Notes: generated from the letters alone by a model not told the origin. Counted from the first letter of the stretch, positions 1 through 12,375 are shown. The stretch is DNA of 64,000 nt from Ascarosepion bandense (GCA_037127315.1 JBBBDQ010001276.1:1-64000), one strand, 5' to 3'. Numbers and translations are program-made.

Positions 1-3000
1 ATTTTTATAACCTTATAAATAGTAAAATGATTTATATAAGATAACCAGACATCATGTTCCTTGTATATGTTACCTTGATTAATTGTCCTTAAAAATATTC
101 TATTTGTTCATCGAAGATATAAGGTAGCCAAAGAATTTTTTTTACCTTAGAAATTGTAAAAGGATTTATACAAGATAACCATACATCACGTTCCTTGTAT
201 ATGTTACCTTGATTAATTGTCCTTAAAAATATTCTATTTGTTCATCGAAGATATGATAAGGTAGCCAAAGGATTTTTATAACCTTATAAATGAGAAAAGG
301 ATTTATACAAGATAACCATACATCATGTTCGCTGTATATGTTACCTTGATTAATTGTCCCTAAAAATATTCTATTTGTTCATCGAAGATATGATAAGGTA
401 GCGAAAGGATTTTTATAACCTTATAAATGAGAAAAGGATTTATACAAGATAACCATACATCATGTTCGCTGTATATGTTACCTTGATTAATTGTCCCTAA
501 AAATATTATATTTCTTCCTCGAAGATATGATAAAGTAGCCAAAGGATTTTTATAACCTTATAAATGAGAAAAGGATTTATACAAGATAACCATACATCAC
601 GTTCGTTGTATATGTTACCTTGAATAATTGTCCCTAAAAATATTATATTTGTTCATCGAAGATATGATAAGGTAGCCAAAGGATTTTTGTAACCTTATAA
701 ATGAGAAAAGGATTTATACAAGATAACCATACATCATGTTCGCTGTATATGTTACTTTGATTAATTGTCCCTAAAAATATTCTATTTGTTCATCGAAGAT
801 ATGATAAGGTAGCGAAAGGATTTTTATAACCTTATAAATGAGAAAAGGATTTATACAAGATAACCATACATCATGTTCACTGTATATGTTACCTTTTGAT
901 TAATTGTCCTAAAAAAGATTATATTTCCGAAGATATGATAAAGTATTTTTGTATGATTTTTTTATAACCTTATAAATGAGAAAAGGATTTATACGATAAC
1001 CATACATCACGTTCACGTGTATGTTACCTTGAATAATTGTCCCTAAAAATATTCCATTTGTTCATCACAGGATAAGGTAGCCAAAGGATTTTTGTAACTC
1101 ACAATGAGTAGTAAGATTTAGTACAAGATAACCATACATCATGTTCGCTGTATATGTTACCTTGATTAATTGTCCTTAAAAATATTATATTTCTTCCTCG
1201 AAGATGATATTGTGGTGAAATAAAGGATTTTTATAACCTTATAAATGAGAAAAGGATTTATACAAGATAACCATACATCACGTTCGCTGTATATGTTACC
1301 TTGAATAATTGTCCCTAAAACACTTTTATCGTTCATCGAAGATATGATAAGTGCAGCCAAAATAATTTTTGTAACCTTTAAATGAGAAGATTTATACAAG
1401 ATAACCATACATCACGTTCGTTGTATATGTTACCTTGAATAATTGTCCTAAAATATTCTATTTAATTCATCGAAGATATGATAAGGTAGCCAAAGGATTT
1501 TATAACCTTATAAATGAGAAAAGGATTTATACAAGATAACCATACATCACGTTCGTTGTATATGTTACCTGAATAATTGTCCCTAAAAATATTCTATTTG
1601 TTCATCGAAGATATGATAAGGTAGCCAAAGGATTTTTATAACCTTATAAATGAGAAAAGGATTTATACAAGATAACCAAGGTTAATTGCTCAAGTTGTAT
1701 ATGCGTTACCTTGAATAATTGTCCCTAAAAATGATTCTATTTGTTCATCGAAGATATGATAAGGTAGCCAAAGGATTTTTATAACCTTATAAATGAGAAA
1801 GGATTTTATACAAGATAACCATACATCATGTTCGCTGTATATGTTACCTTGATTAATTGTCCTAAAAATATTCTATTTGTTCATCGAAGATATGATAAGG
1901 TAGCGAAAGGATTTTTATAACCTTATAAATGAGAAAAGGATTTATACAACATAACCATACATCATGTTCGCTGTATATGTTACCTTGATTAATTGTCCCT
2001 TGGGTGGACATATTTCTTCCTCGAAGATATGATAAAGTATGTCAAAGGATTTTTATAACCTTATAAATGAGAAAGGATTTATACAAGATAACCATACATC
2101 ACGTTCGTTGTATATGTTACCTTGAATAATTGTCCCTAAAAATATTATATTTGTCTATCGAAGATATGATATGCAGCTGAAGATTTAACCTTATAAATGA
2201 GAAAGGGATTTATACAAGACAACCATACATCATAAACAAGGTATATGTTACCTTGATTAATTGTCCCTAAAAATATTCTATTTGTTCATCGAAGATATGA
2301 TAAGGTAGCGAAAGGATTTTTATAACCTTATAATGAGAAAAGGATTTATACAAGATAACCATACATCATGTTCGCTGTATATACATTTGATTAATTGTCC
2401 CCAAAATATTATATTTCTTCCTCGAAGATATGATAAAGCAGCCAAAGGTTTTTTATAACCTTATAAATAGAGAAAAGGATTTTATACAAAGATAACCATA
2501 CATCGTTCGCTGTATATATTGCAACCAGATAATTGTCCTAAAAATATTCCATTTGTTCATCGAATGTGATAAAATGACAAAGTTTTTGTAACCTTATAAA
2601 TGAGAGAAGATTTATACAAGATAACCATACATCATGTTCGCTGTATATGTTACCTTGATTAATTGTCCCTAAAAATATTATATTTCTTCCTCGAAGATAT
2701 GATAAAGTAGCCAAAGTTTTTATAACCTTATAAATGAAAGGATTTATACAAGATAACCATACATCACGTTCGTTGTATATGTTACCGCCAGATAATTGTC
2801 CTAAAAATATTATGTTGTTTCATCGAAGATATGATAAGGTAGCCAAAGTTTTTGTAACCTTATAAATGAGAAAAGGATTTATACAAGATAACCATACATC
2901 ATGTTCGCTGTATATATTGCCTTGAATAATTGTCCTAAAAATATTCTATTTGTTCATCGAAGATATGATAAGGTAGCCAAAGGATTTTGTAACTTATTAT

Positions 3001-5860
3001 AAATGAGAAAAGGATTTATACAAGATAACCATACATCATGTTCGCTGTATATGTTGCAACGATTAATTGTCCCTAAAAATATTATATTTCTTCCTCGAAG
3101 ATATGATAAAATAGCCAAAGGATTTTTATAACCTTATAAATGAAAAAGGATTTATACAAGATAACCATACATCACGTTCGTTGTATATGTTACCTTGAAT
3201 AATTGTCCCTAAAAATATTCTATTTGTTCATCGAAGGCAAGTAAGGTAACCAAAGGATTTTGTAACCCCGCTTATAAATGAGAAAGGATTTATGAGATAA
3301 CCATACATCACGTTCGTTGTATATATTGTGAATAATTGTCCCTAAAAATATTCTATTTGTTCATCGAAGATATGATAAAGGTAATAAAAGGATTTTATAA
3401 CCTTATAAATGAGAAAAGGATTTATACAAGATAACCATACATCACGTTCGTTGTATATATTTTGTGAATAATTGTCCTAAAAATATTCTATTTGTTGTTC
3501 ATCGAAGATATGATAAGGTAGCCAAAAATTTTTTATAACCTTATAAATGAGAAAAGGATTTATACAAGATAACCATACATCACGTTCGTTGTATATGTTA
3601 CCTTGAATAATTGTCCCTAAAAATATTCTATTTGTTCATCGAAGATATGATAGGTAGCCAAAGTTTTTATAACCATATAAATGAGAAAAGTTTATACAAG
3701 ATAACCATACATCACGTTCGTTGTATATGTTACCTTGAATAATTGTCCCTAAAAATATTCTATTTGTTCATCGAAAATATGATAAGGTAGCCAAAGTTTT
3801 TATAACCTTATAAATGAGAAAAGGATTTATACAAGATAACCATACATCACGTTCGTTGTATATGTTACCTTGATTAATTGTCCCTAAAAATATTCTATTT
3901 GTTCATCGAAGATATGATCAGGTAGCCAAAGTTTTATAACCTTATAAATGAAAAGGATTTATACAAGATAACCATACATCACGTTCGTTGTCTACCTTGA
4001 ATAATTGTCACCTAAAAAATATTCTATTTGTTCATCGAAGATATGATAAAATTAGCCAAAGTTTTTATAACACTTATAAATGAGAAAAGGATTTATACAA
4101 GATAACCATACGTCACGTTCGTTGTATATGTTACCTTGAATAATTGTCCCTAAAAATATTCTATTTGTTCATCGAAGATATGATAAAGGTAGCAAAGTTT
4201 TTATAACCTTATAAATGAGAAAAGGATTTATACAAGATAACCATACATCACGTTCGTTGTATATATTACCTTGAATAATTGTCCCTAAAAATATTCTATT
4301 TGTTCATCGAAGGTATGATAAGGTAGCCAAAGGATTTTTATAACCTTATAAATGAGAACAGGATTTATACAAGATAACCATACATCACGTTCGTTGTATA
4401 TGTTACCTTGAATAATTGTCCCTAAAAATATTCTATTTGTTCATCGAAGATATGATAAGGTAGCCAAAGGATTTTTATAACCTTATAAATGAGAAAAGGA
4501 TTTATACAAGATAACCATACATCACGTTCGTTGTATATGTTACCTTGATTAATTGTCCCTAAAAATATTCTATTTGTTCATCGAAGATATGATCAGGTAG
4601 CCAAAGGATTTTTATAACCTTATAAATGAGAAAAGGATTTATACAAGATAACCATACATCACGTTCGTTGTATATGTTACCTTGAATAATTGTCCCTAAA
4701 AATATTCTATTTGTTCATCGAAGATATGATAAGGTAGCCAAAGGATTTTTATAACCTTATAAATGAGAAAAGGATTTATACAAGATAACCATACATCACG
4801 TTCGTTGTATATGTTACCTTGAATAATTGTCCCTAAAAATATTCTATTTGTTCATCGAAGATATGATAAGGTAGCCAAAGTATTTTTATAACCTTATAAA
4901 TGAGAAAAGGATTTATACAAGATAACCATACATCACGTTCGTTGTATATGTTACCTTGAATAATTGTCCCTAAAAATATTCTATTTGTTCATCGAAGATA
5001 TGATAAGGTAGCCAAAGGATTTTATAACCTTATAAATGAGAAAAGGATTTATACAAGATAACCATACATCATGTTCGATGTATATGTTACCTTGATTAAT
5101 TGTCCCTAAAAATATTCTATTTTTTCATCGAAGATATGATAAGGTAGCCAAAGGATACTTATAAATGGGAAAACGATATATACAAGATAATCAGACATCA
5201 TGTTCGTTGTATATGTTACCTTGATTAATTGTCCCTAAAAATATTCTATTTGCTCATCGAAGATATCAGGTAGCCACAAAATTTTTATAACCTTATAAAG
5301 GGTAAAAGGATTTATACAAGATAACCAGACATCATGTACCTTGTATATGTTACCTTGATTAATTGTCCCTAAAAATATTCTATTTGCTCATCGAAGATAT
5401 AAGGTAGACAAAGAATTTTTATAACCTTATAAATGGTAAAAGGATTTAAGCAAGATAACCAGACATCATGTTCCTTGTATATGTTACCTTGATTAATTGT
5501 CCCTAAAAATATTATATTTGTTCTTCGAAGATATAAGGTAGACAAAGAATTTTTATAACCTTATAAATGAGAAAATGATTTATACAAGATAACTATACAT
5601 CATGTTCGCTGTATATGTTACCTTGATTAATTGTCCCTCAAAATATTCTATTTGCTCATCGAAGATATGATAAGGTAGCCAAAGGATACTTATAAATGGG
5701 AAAACGATATATACAAGATAATCAGACATCATGTTCGTTGTATATGTTACCTTGATTAATTCCCCCTAAAAATATTCTATTTCTTCATCGAAGATATGAT
5801 AAGGTAGCCAAAGGATTTTTATAAAGTTATAAATGGGAAAACGATATATACATTTTAATA
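1..5860. repeat. 137-bp AT-rich satellite array
   Basis: About 42 head-to-tail copies of a 137-bp unit; the phrase GATAACCATACATCACG recurs at 4510, 4647, 4784 and 4921. The array runs off the left edge. Copies at about 3.5-5.1 kb are very homogeneous. Copies at about 0.9-3.3 kb carry many small indels and odd substitutions. Copies near the left edge and at 5.2-5.8 kb share variants such as AACCAGACATCATG. Short open frames on either strand are by-products of the repeat, and no coding function is supported. Confidence 0.95.
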
Positions 5861-6042
5861 TCGGAAGCAGTTTTAGGGAAATCTATAACAAAAAGGGAAA
5901 AACGTTTATTTGCGTGTCACGTTTCATTCGTGACAGTCCAAAAGGGCGAAAACCTATACAGCTTTGTCATAGATTCTCCTAAAATAACTTTGCAAACGAA
6001 AGAATTCTTATTAATTTTGCAACCTGTGCTTAACTATCACAA
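5861..6042. other. Unassigned spacer
   Basis: Unique-looking sequence between the satellite and a LINE relic. I recognise no gene or repeat in it. Confidence 0.4.
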
Positions 6043-6775
6043 AAGACCTCAAGTGGAATGACTATATAGAATCCATAGCTAAATCTGCTGCTAAGAAAGT
6101 CGCTTCTCTGTGTAGAACCAGGAAGTTTTTTTTCCGTCTGAATCAATTCTGCATATATACAAATCTACCACCCGTGCATTGAATACTGCTGCCATATCTG
6201 ATCGAGTGTTCCTGCTATCCACCTAGGTGTCCTTGACAAAATCCAACAAAGAATCTGTAATGTGATCGATCCCGACTTGGCAGCTAGGATACAGTCGCTT
6301 TCTCACCGGCGCAATGTGGTTTCCATGTGTCTCTTCTACAAATACTTTCACGACTTCTGCTCCGATGAACTTATCTCACTGGTGCCCGCTATATATAAAT
6401 TTACTTGAGCCACAAGATTAGCAACTAGGTTCCACCTTTTAATTGTAAACACAAATTCTACACCAGCAGCTTCTTTTCAAGCACTTCCCGCCCGTGGAAT
6501 TCCCTTCCATTTACTTGCTTTCTTGACAGCTACAATCTCCAAGAATTTAAATGCAAAGTCAATAGTCATCTCCTGTCTCACTAACCTGCATCCTCTCTCT
6601 CATTCTACTTTCTCCATCTACTCCACTCTCATGAGTATTCTCATCCTTCTTCTTACCCACTTCCTGACACTCCATATAACCTGTCGCTCTTTCTTATAAC
6701 TTTTCTCCTATGTAACCCCCTGCAAAACAGTGGCAGTAAAATACCTTGCTTGGGGAGATATGGTTATAAAAAAAA
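6043..6775 (+). mobile_element. Decayed LINE 3' part (family 1)
   Basis: Matches the 3' half of the LINE that recurs through the window (compare 38280-39715). It begins at the region encoding the LKWNDYIES-like stretch and includes the CIEYCCHIWSGAP region in broken frames. It ends with the family 3' signature: AACCCCCTGC, an AGTGGCAGT motif, CTTGCTTGGGG, then an A-rich tail. It is 5'-truncated, frameshifted and non-coding. Confidence 0.8.
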
Positions 6776-6793
6776 TTCTATTCTATTATAATG

Positions 6794-6862
6794 TGGATAT
6801 AAAGTGGGGGATCAATTCTACATTACAATTAGTATATAAACTGATCCTTCACTTTATGGCCA
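6794..6862. mobile_element. Small hairpin MITE
   Basis: About 69 bp with imperfect terminal inverted repeats: TGGATATAAAGTGGGGGATC at the left and the complement GATCCTTCACTTTATGGCCA at the right. Related copies lie at 18530, 55691, 55803 and 63003. It sits between two LINE tails. Confidence 0.6.
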
Positions 6863-6867
6863 CAGTC

Positions 6868-6985
6868 ATCCTTCTCTTACCCACTTCCTGACACCCCCTA
6901 TAACCAATCACTCTTTCTCATAACTTTCCTCCTGCAAAACAGTGGCAATAAAATGCTTTGCTTAGGACGATAAGATTATAAACAA
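6868..6985 (+). mobile_element. LINE family 1 tail fragment
   Basis: Repeats the last ~110 bp of the LINE (TTACCCACTTCCTGACAC ... CAGTGGCA ... GATAAGATTATAAA), so this is a second LINE end immediately beyond the hairpin MITE. Confidence 0.65.
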
Positions 6986-7586
6986 AAAAATAATGGTTCT
7001 TTTGATTCTTTATATTTTAAAATTGCTTCTGATAATGACTTTCTTAACACGAACTCAGATATAATATTCTGATCATTTTCTTTCTGAAAACTACTCCTAC
7101 GCGAAAAACAACCCTTATAGAGGAGAGAATAAAATAATTTATTACTATAATAAACACATTTCTAAAAGGTTTAAATTTACTTTTAGTCTCGTTTGAATAT
7201 CAGTTTCTTCATATCTGTTTGTAATCTTTGTATATCTATATCTGTAAACACATTTCAGGAAGAGAGTGAAAGATGTGGGGTTGGTTGGTTGAAAAAAGGG
7301 TGCAAGCAAGTGAAACATTATTCAATGATCGTTTACATTGGTATGTTGACACACACCTGTCTTACTCATCTCTGGTCAGGCAAGTACGGTCGTTAAAACA
7401 TGTCACCAAATACAAGCACATACCGAAAAATCATGGACGACAAGACGTAAAAAGTTCACGCGAGAATCTACGAGATTATTTTTGTATTGCAATTTGATAG
7501 AGGTGTGGGAAATTGAATTTATGACTAAATTTGGAAGAGATAATTTTCTACTTGTTTTTAAGCAATGCGAACCTATTTTTGTATAT
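6986..7586. other. Unassigned region
   Basis: No coding signal, RNA or repeat recognised. Short open frames here lack any family resemblance. Confidence 0.4.
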
Positions 7587-8259
7587 CAGGAGTCGGCAAC
7601 ATTTTGGAGAGTGAAATCCAAAAAGCTATGTAGAATCATGGAGGAGGGCCCAACAGCTATGGCTCCAGTGTCATGAAGGAGAACCATGTTATTAAATATG
7701 TGAGTAAATTTTCTATGTGTTTGAAGAAAGCAAATATTCATTATAATTTCAAATCTGACGGAAATTTTGTTAAAAAAAATTACATCTTAAAAATAAATGT
7801 TTCATAAATCAGTATTGAAAAAAAAATCCATTAAAATCGGTTGAAAACATTATTTTATATTAATTTAAAAGACCCGCTCACAAAAGCAATTTCATAGAAA
7901 AAGTGAAAGTGAGGCCGTACGCTAATTTTGGCGATCCCTACAAATAAAAAATAAAAGTAAAACAAATTCTCCAGATAAAAAGAAATAATTTTTTTAAAAT
8001 TTCGACGCAATATATTCAGACTATCAACTGACACTTTGGTTTACCGATATCTATATCGTGTCCAGAGTAAAGTAGCGGGCCAGACAAGATTCACTCGAGG
8101 GCCGGATGTGGCCCGCGGGCCGGACAAGATTCACTCGAGTGCCGGATGTGGCCCGCGGGCCGGACAAGATTCACTCGAGCGCCGGATGTGGCCCGCGGGC
8201 CGGACAAGATTCACTCGAGGGCCGGATGTGGCCCGCAGGCCGGGGGTTGCCGACTGTTG
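7587..8259 (+). mobile_element. hAT-type MITE, copy 1
   Basis: Begins CAGGAGTCGGCAAC and ends GGGGTTGCCGACTGTTG, a terminal inverted repeat of the hAT type. Flanks TTGTATAT (7579-7586) and TTGCATAT (8260-8267) match at 7 of 8 bases, as expected for a hAT 8-bp target duplication. The interior matches, in inverse orientation, the copy at 55332-56542. There is no transposase, so it is non-autonomous. TTAA at 7787-7790 is the empty counterpart of the piggyBac-like insertion in the second copy. Confidence 0.85.
8072..8245. repeat. 40-bp GC-rich tandem repeat inside the hAT end
   Basis: Units starting GCCGGATGTGGCCCGC at 8101, 8141, 8181 and 8221 (period 40), preceded by a partial unit. The single-copy version is in the other hAT copy near 55345-55390, so this is an expansion of the element's subterminal sequence. 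It is strikingly GC-rich and palindromic (GCCCGCGGGC) against an AT-rich background. Confidence 0.9.
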
Positions 8260-8267
8260 TTGCATAT

Positions 8268-8584
8268 CTCATTACTTACAGACTTAACAATGATATTACT
8301 GTGAAGAAAGATACTCTTGGAAAGAAAACTGAATATAAATAACACCCGATGCCAAATTTTCTTAAGTTTAGATGTTCATGCAGACTGTATTAAGCCACTT
8401 ACTCATAAGTTGCTTTTCTTTATAACCAAAACAATAACATGTAAAAAGATGACCTAGCATAGGTATAAATATCACACGATAGCTATTAATAAAAAGCGAA
8501 GAAAGAAATAGAAGCGGTGGCAGGGTGTCAAGCTTGACAGAAAGGTGGCAGAGCAGCAGAGGAAGCAATAAGAATATTAGAATA
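8268..8584. other. Unassigned region
   Basis: Nothing recognisable. A small minus-strand open frame here has no family features. Confidence 0.4.
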
Positions 8585-8990
8585 TATTTTTTAAGCTACG
8601 CCATTCAAACTTTCTAGGGACACATATCTATAGGGAAGCTAGGTCGCCACATACGTTTTGAGTTTAAGCTCAGCAATTTTCCCTTTCGCACTTTTTGGCC
8701 AATGGAGCCGATTGTTTACATTTGCTCCGTAAAACATCGAAGATCTAAGATGGTTGCTAAATTACGTCGCAGAAATCAGATCACACGTGTCAAACGCGAG
8801 TAAAATATTTTTTTTATTAAAAAAAGTGTTTTTTCAAACAAAAACAAAATATGTAAAAAAATAGTGCCAATGGTTAATTTAATTATTTAAGGCTTTTTGT
8901 TTTTCAGATTTAATATTTCATGCTTCAGAAAATAAAATTTCTTTCTACAGTCTTAACCCCTTGAGTCCAAGCTTGCTGGAACTGACATTT
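8585..8990 (+). mobile_element. Helitron family 2 fragment
   Basis: Shares the internal sequence TTAAGCTACGCCATTCAAAC ... CCGATTGTTTACATTTGCTC ... CACGTGTCAAACGCGA with the complete element at 37410-38172. Both termini are missing, so this is an internal relic. Confidence 0.7.
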
Positions 8991-10240
8991 AAATGTTAAG
9001 AGTTATATGCAACAGCTCTTGAAGATAACATCGAGCTAAATCAAAGCTCTATGGACCCATCATGGATATTTCTACAATCTGACGCGAACCCAATAACGGA
9101 GTCAGTTCAAAGTTTCTGCTACCTGAAGAAGGTCAGAGTGTATAATCGTGAATATCACAATATTAAGTATTTAACATAAGTGAATATAACAAACCGAACC
9201 GGAATTTGAACATAGCTCTTTGATTCTCAATTCAAGCTTACAGCACGCGGTCACTAGATAGTAACTTGGTTCACTGTTATTTAAATTCAAGGATTGGAAA
9301 TATGTGACTATACTTTTTGTTTTGTTTTGTTTTCAACTAGAAATTAGAAAATTAATTTTCTATAACAATCTCGTAGTCACACAAGATATTTCACATGATT
9401 TTTTCCATACTTACCAGGATTTTGTGACGTCGGATAATCATTTTGTATCAATCACTAGAACAGTTCTCAGTTCCAGAATGTCCAAAAATATAGAGATCTC
9501 AAAATCCAGCTTCCAAATCTGATCTTAAATTTTGAAGAAATGAATGCTTGTCTAAATGAAATGACAGCAGCACATAAATTTAAATTGTGATTGAAACAAA
9601 AACAAACTTAGGGAGTTGAATTAAAGAGAGATAACTAAGACATCCAGAAGTGGCATGACTCATGGAACTAGAACAATCTACACCAATGATAGAAATAAAG
9701 GGCTAGGTTCAAACTTTCAATCATCTGAAGAAGGTCGAAGCGTACAACGGCCGAAACATCGTGAATATGGTATAAAAAATGAGTACAGCAGTCCAAACAA
9801 TGTAAATAATGTAAATAATTATAAGCTTCATCTCAGAAATATAGACAAATATTTTATTTATTTCGGTTAAAATAAATCGGCGAATTCATGTCGAACAAGC
9901 TTATATTGTTTTGCTTGTTTATTTTTCGAAAATACAAACGAAATTGGGTGGAGTAAAATGTACTTCATAACTATTTGGAAAATGTCAGGAAGCCTTTTTG
10001 AGGCATGGCTGAAATTTATATTCAGCATAAGTCTTTATTCACAATGGACGGAATAACACATACACATTGAAGATTACACGCTGGCCGTAGACTATTCTAT
10101 ATGTATGTGACTATATATATACACGCACACACATTTATATATGAATAAAAATCAGGGGAAAAAAAGCTATTCTAAGCGGACAAGTTTGCCCTCTAAAGGA
10201 TATTATCAAGGCAATTCGAGAAATATTTTTTTAAATTGTT
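8991..10240. other. Gene-free region with Penelope-like terminal remnants
   Basis: No host gene seen. Two related stretches, near 9115-9180 (CTGAAGAAGGTCAGAG...ATCGTGAATAT) and 9720-9775 (CTGAAGAAGGTCGAAG...ATCGTGAATAT), are direct repeats about 600 bp apart, as in the terminal repeats of Penelope-like elements. The open frame at 9304-9522 is not recognised. Confidence 0.4.
9725..9757 (+). ncRNA. Hammerhead-like core (degenerate)
   Basis: CTGAAGA, a potential stem II (GGTC...GGCC) and GAAAC are arranged as in a hammerhead ribozyme core, with the consensus CTGATGA changed at one base. Penelope-like elements are known to carry such motifs. Stems I and III are not evident, so activity is doubtful. 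Confidence 0.35.

Positions 10241-10242
<2 letters not shown>

Positions 10243-10276
<34 letters not shown>
10243..10276. repeat. (TA)n microsatellite
   Basis: Uninterrupted alternating TA directly before a reversed LINE-type tail. Confidence 0.95.
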
Positions 10277-10280
<4 letters not shown>

Positions 10281-10284
10281 CACT

Positions 10285-10605
10285 TCACCCCAAGCAAGGT
10301 GGTAAGGCCACTGGTGTGCATGGGGCTACGTAAGAGTGAATAGATTGGAAAAGAGAAAGCCGGAAACCACGTCCTAAACAGGGAACAAGGGATGAGCTTC
10401 TACACCTGTTCAATAGACGTGGGTGGAGTGTGAACCGGGCGATAGTTCAGTCTATCAACTCCAATTGAAAAAACAAAAAACAAAAAAAAAAAAGTGGAAA
10501 GATTGGAAAAGAGAAAGCCGGAAACCACATCCTAAACAGGGAACAAGGGATGAGCCTCTACACCTGTTCAATAGACTTGGGTGGAGTGTGAACCGGGCAT
10601 ATATA
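10285..10605 (-). mobile_element. Short retroposon sharing the LINE 3' tail, tandem
   Basis: Read on the minus strand this ends in the LINE family 1 tail (CCTTGCTTGGGGTGAAGTGA), but the body is different (GCCCGGTTCACACTCC ... GGTTTCCGGCTTTC). The body occurs twice (about 10330-10440 and 10493-10600), separated by an A-rich stretch. The same body and tail recur at 35995-36165 and begin at the same base there. A short element that borrows a LINE tail is the usual design of a SINE. GGTTCACACTCC resembles a pol III B box; no A box is clear. Confidence 0.6.
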
Positions 10606-10738
10606 CCAATATAAATTTGTCATTATTACATTCAGCATCCCGACTGTGTAGTTTTGTAGATAAACTCTCCAGCAATTACTCCTTCTACTCGTAAGGGGAT
10701 ATCAACAATTGGCTTTTTATTTTCTCGTTTTCTTTTAT

Positions 10739-10739
<1 letters not shown>

Positions 10740-10795
<56 letters not shown>
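10740..10795. repeat. (TG)n microsatellite
   Basis: About 27 uninterrupted TG units, followed downstream by a short (CTAT)n tract at about 10903-10921. Confidence 0.95.
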
Positions 10796-10797
<2 letters not shown>

Positions 10798-11258
10798 GGC
10801 CGAGGTTGGTACAAAAGTAGGCGGGCAGGAAAGAAATCGATTGAGGTCAAGTAAGGCAAACGTGTTGACCAAATAATTGGACCTCTTTGGTCAATCCATT
10901 TCTATCTATCTATCTATCTATACAGATGTGTGTGTGTCTTAAACAAATAAGATAAAATATGCAAATTTTTCTTTCCGTCGCTTTTGTGGGTGTGGTTGTT
11001 TAAATAATTAACTGAATCAATTTGTAGACAATTCCACAAAGACATTACTTAAATTTCTATGAAAAGACATGATTCTTTTTTCGCTGAACAATTTTGAATT
11101 TTGTGGCAAATCGCCTCGTAGATCCAAGAGGGCTAGAGTAACCCTAGCCTCGAGGGGTGCGAGCAAATATCTCACAATGCAGACTCTCCGAGCACCGGCG
11201 CTGGAATGACGAGGCGCATCCGTCACTAAATCACATCGAGGTTGGCAGCGCGCCCAAT

Positions 11259-11293
11259 ATGCAAATTCTGTGGCTCGGAGAGAACGTATAAGG
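11259..11293 (+). promoter_or_regulatory. Octamer plus TATA-like box
   Basis: ATGCAAAT at 11259-11266 and TATAAGG at 11287-11293, spaced 20 bp apart. This pairing is typical of histone or snRNA type promoters in animals, but no recognisable coding sequence or snRNA follows. Confidence 0.25.
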
Positions 11294-11299
11294 CGAGGT

Positions 11300-11336
11300 C
11301 TTCTGTCGACTCAACAAGTCGACAGAAGAATTTTTT
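11300..11336 (+). other. Perfect hairpin followed by T6
   Basis: CTTCTGTCGACT and AGTCGACAGAAG form a 12-bp perfect stem with a 5-nt loop, followed two bases later by TTTTTT. It lies just downstream of the octamer/TATA pair. The function is unknown; a small pol III or snRNA-like transcript end is one possibility. Confidence 0.35.
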
Positions 11337-11520
11337 CTTGTGCGTTTAGCGTAATTCTCGGCGTGGTGTACCAAACCAGAATTCGTTACGAGGGTTTTTC
11401 CAGTGTTTGAGGTACTGTCTTATATCTTTTCTGCTACAAATTTATAATAAATTGGCATAAAAAAAATGATGGACGTTATATAATTTCTACGAGAAAATTT
11501 CGAATTTCTAACCTCAAACT

Positions 11521-12375
11521 ATTGGGTTGTCCGGAAAGTCCATGCCGATTTGTAAGGCAAATTAAAGTTCATGCCGATTTGTAAGGCAAATTAAAGTTCA
11601 TGCCGATTTGTAAGGCAGATTAAAGTCTATGCCGATTTGTAAAGCAAATTAAAGTTCATGCCGATTTGTGAGGCAAATTAAAGTTCATGCCGATTTATAA
11701 GGCAAATTAAACTTCACACCGATTTGTAAGGCAAATTAAAGTCTATGCCGATTTGTAAGGCAAATTAAAGTTCATGCCGATTTCTAAGGCAAATTAAAGT
11801 TCATGCCGATTTGTAAGGCAAATTAAAGTTCATGCCGATTTGTAAGGCAGATTAAAGTCTATGCCGATTTGTAAAGCAAATTAAAGTCTATGCCGATTTG
11901 TAAAGCAAATTAAAGTCCATGCCGATTTGTGAGGCAAATTAAAGTTCATGCCGATTTGTAAGGCAAATTAAACTTCACACCGATTTGTAAGGCAAATTAA
12001 AGTTCACACCGATTTGTAAGGCAAATTAAAGTCCATGCCGATTTATAAGGCAAATTAAACTTCACACCGATTTGTAAAGCAAATTAAAGTCTATGCCGAT
12101 TTGTAAAGCAAATTAAAGTCCATGCCGATTTGTGAGGCAAATTAAAGTTCATGCCGATTTATAAGGCAAATTAAAGTTCACACCGATTTGTAAGGCAAAT
12201 TAAAGTTCACACCGATTTGTAAGGCAAATTAAAGTCCATGCCGATTTATAAGGCAAATTAAACTTCACACCGATTTGTAAGGCAAATTAAAGTCTATGCC
12301 GATTTGTAAGGCAAATTAAAGTTCATGCCGATTTGTAAGGCAAATTAAAGTTCATGCCGATTTGTAAGGGAAATT
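11521..12375. repeat. ~29 tandem copies of a mariner terminal repeat
   Basis: The left edge reads TTGGGTTGTCCGGAAAGT, a mariner-type terminal sequence. It continues as a 29-bp unit (AAGTTCATGCCGATTTGTAA core) repeated to about 12370. Units vary at a few positions (TTCATG/TCTATG/TTCACA). A minus-strand mariner transposase C-terminus follows immediately, so the array is that element's amplified end. Confidence 0.9.

Larger units (their letters stand above)
10926..11520. other. GC-richer unique region, no gene recognised
   Basis: Local GC content is higher at 11100-11290. Translations resemble no family I know. It contains an octamer, a TATA-like box and a perfect hairpin, listed separately. 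Confidence 0.4.

Noticed and set aside
360..1408. Minus-strand frames reading NQGNIYSEHDVWLSCINPF
   Set aside because: Shadow of the 137-bp satellite unit, recurring at the repeat period.
1..5860. Possible CRISPR-like direct repeat array
   Set aside because: Repeats are contiguous satellite units with no unique spacers, in eukaryotic DNA.
7193..7676. Overlapping short frames upstream of the hAT MITE
   Set aside because: No family features, unequal codon use, and the last runs into the MITE end.
8036..8342. GC-rich repeated peptide frame (AGQDSLE / CGPR motifs)
   Set aside because: The 40-bp subterminal repeat of a hAT MITE read in shifting frames.
11017..11226. Minus-strand frame suspected to be a histone fragment because of the nearby octamer
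   Set aside because: Compared in mind with H2A, H2B, H3 and H4; no convincing match in any frame.
11521..12375. Possible regulatory repeat or CRISPR-like array of 29-bp units
   Set aside because: No spacers; units derive from a mariner end next to its transposase.
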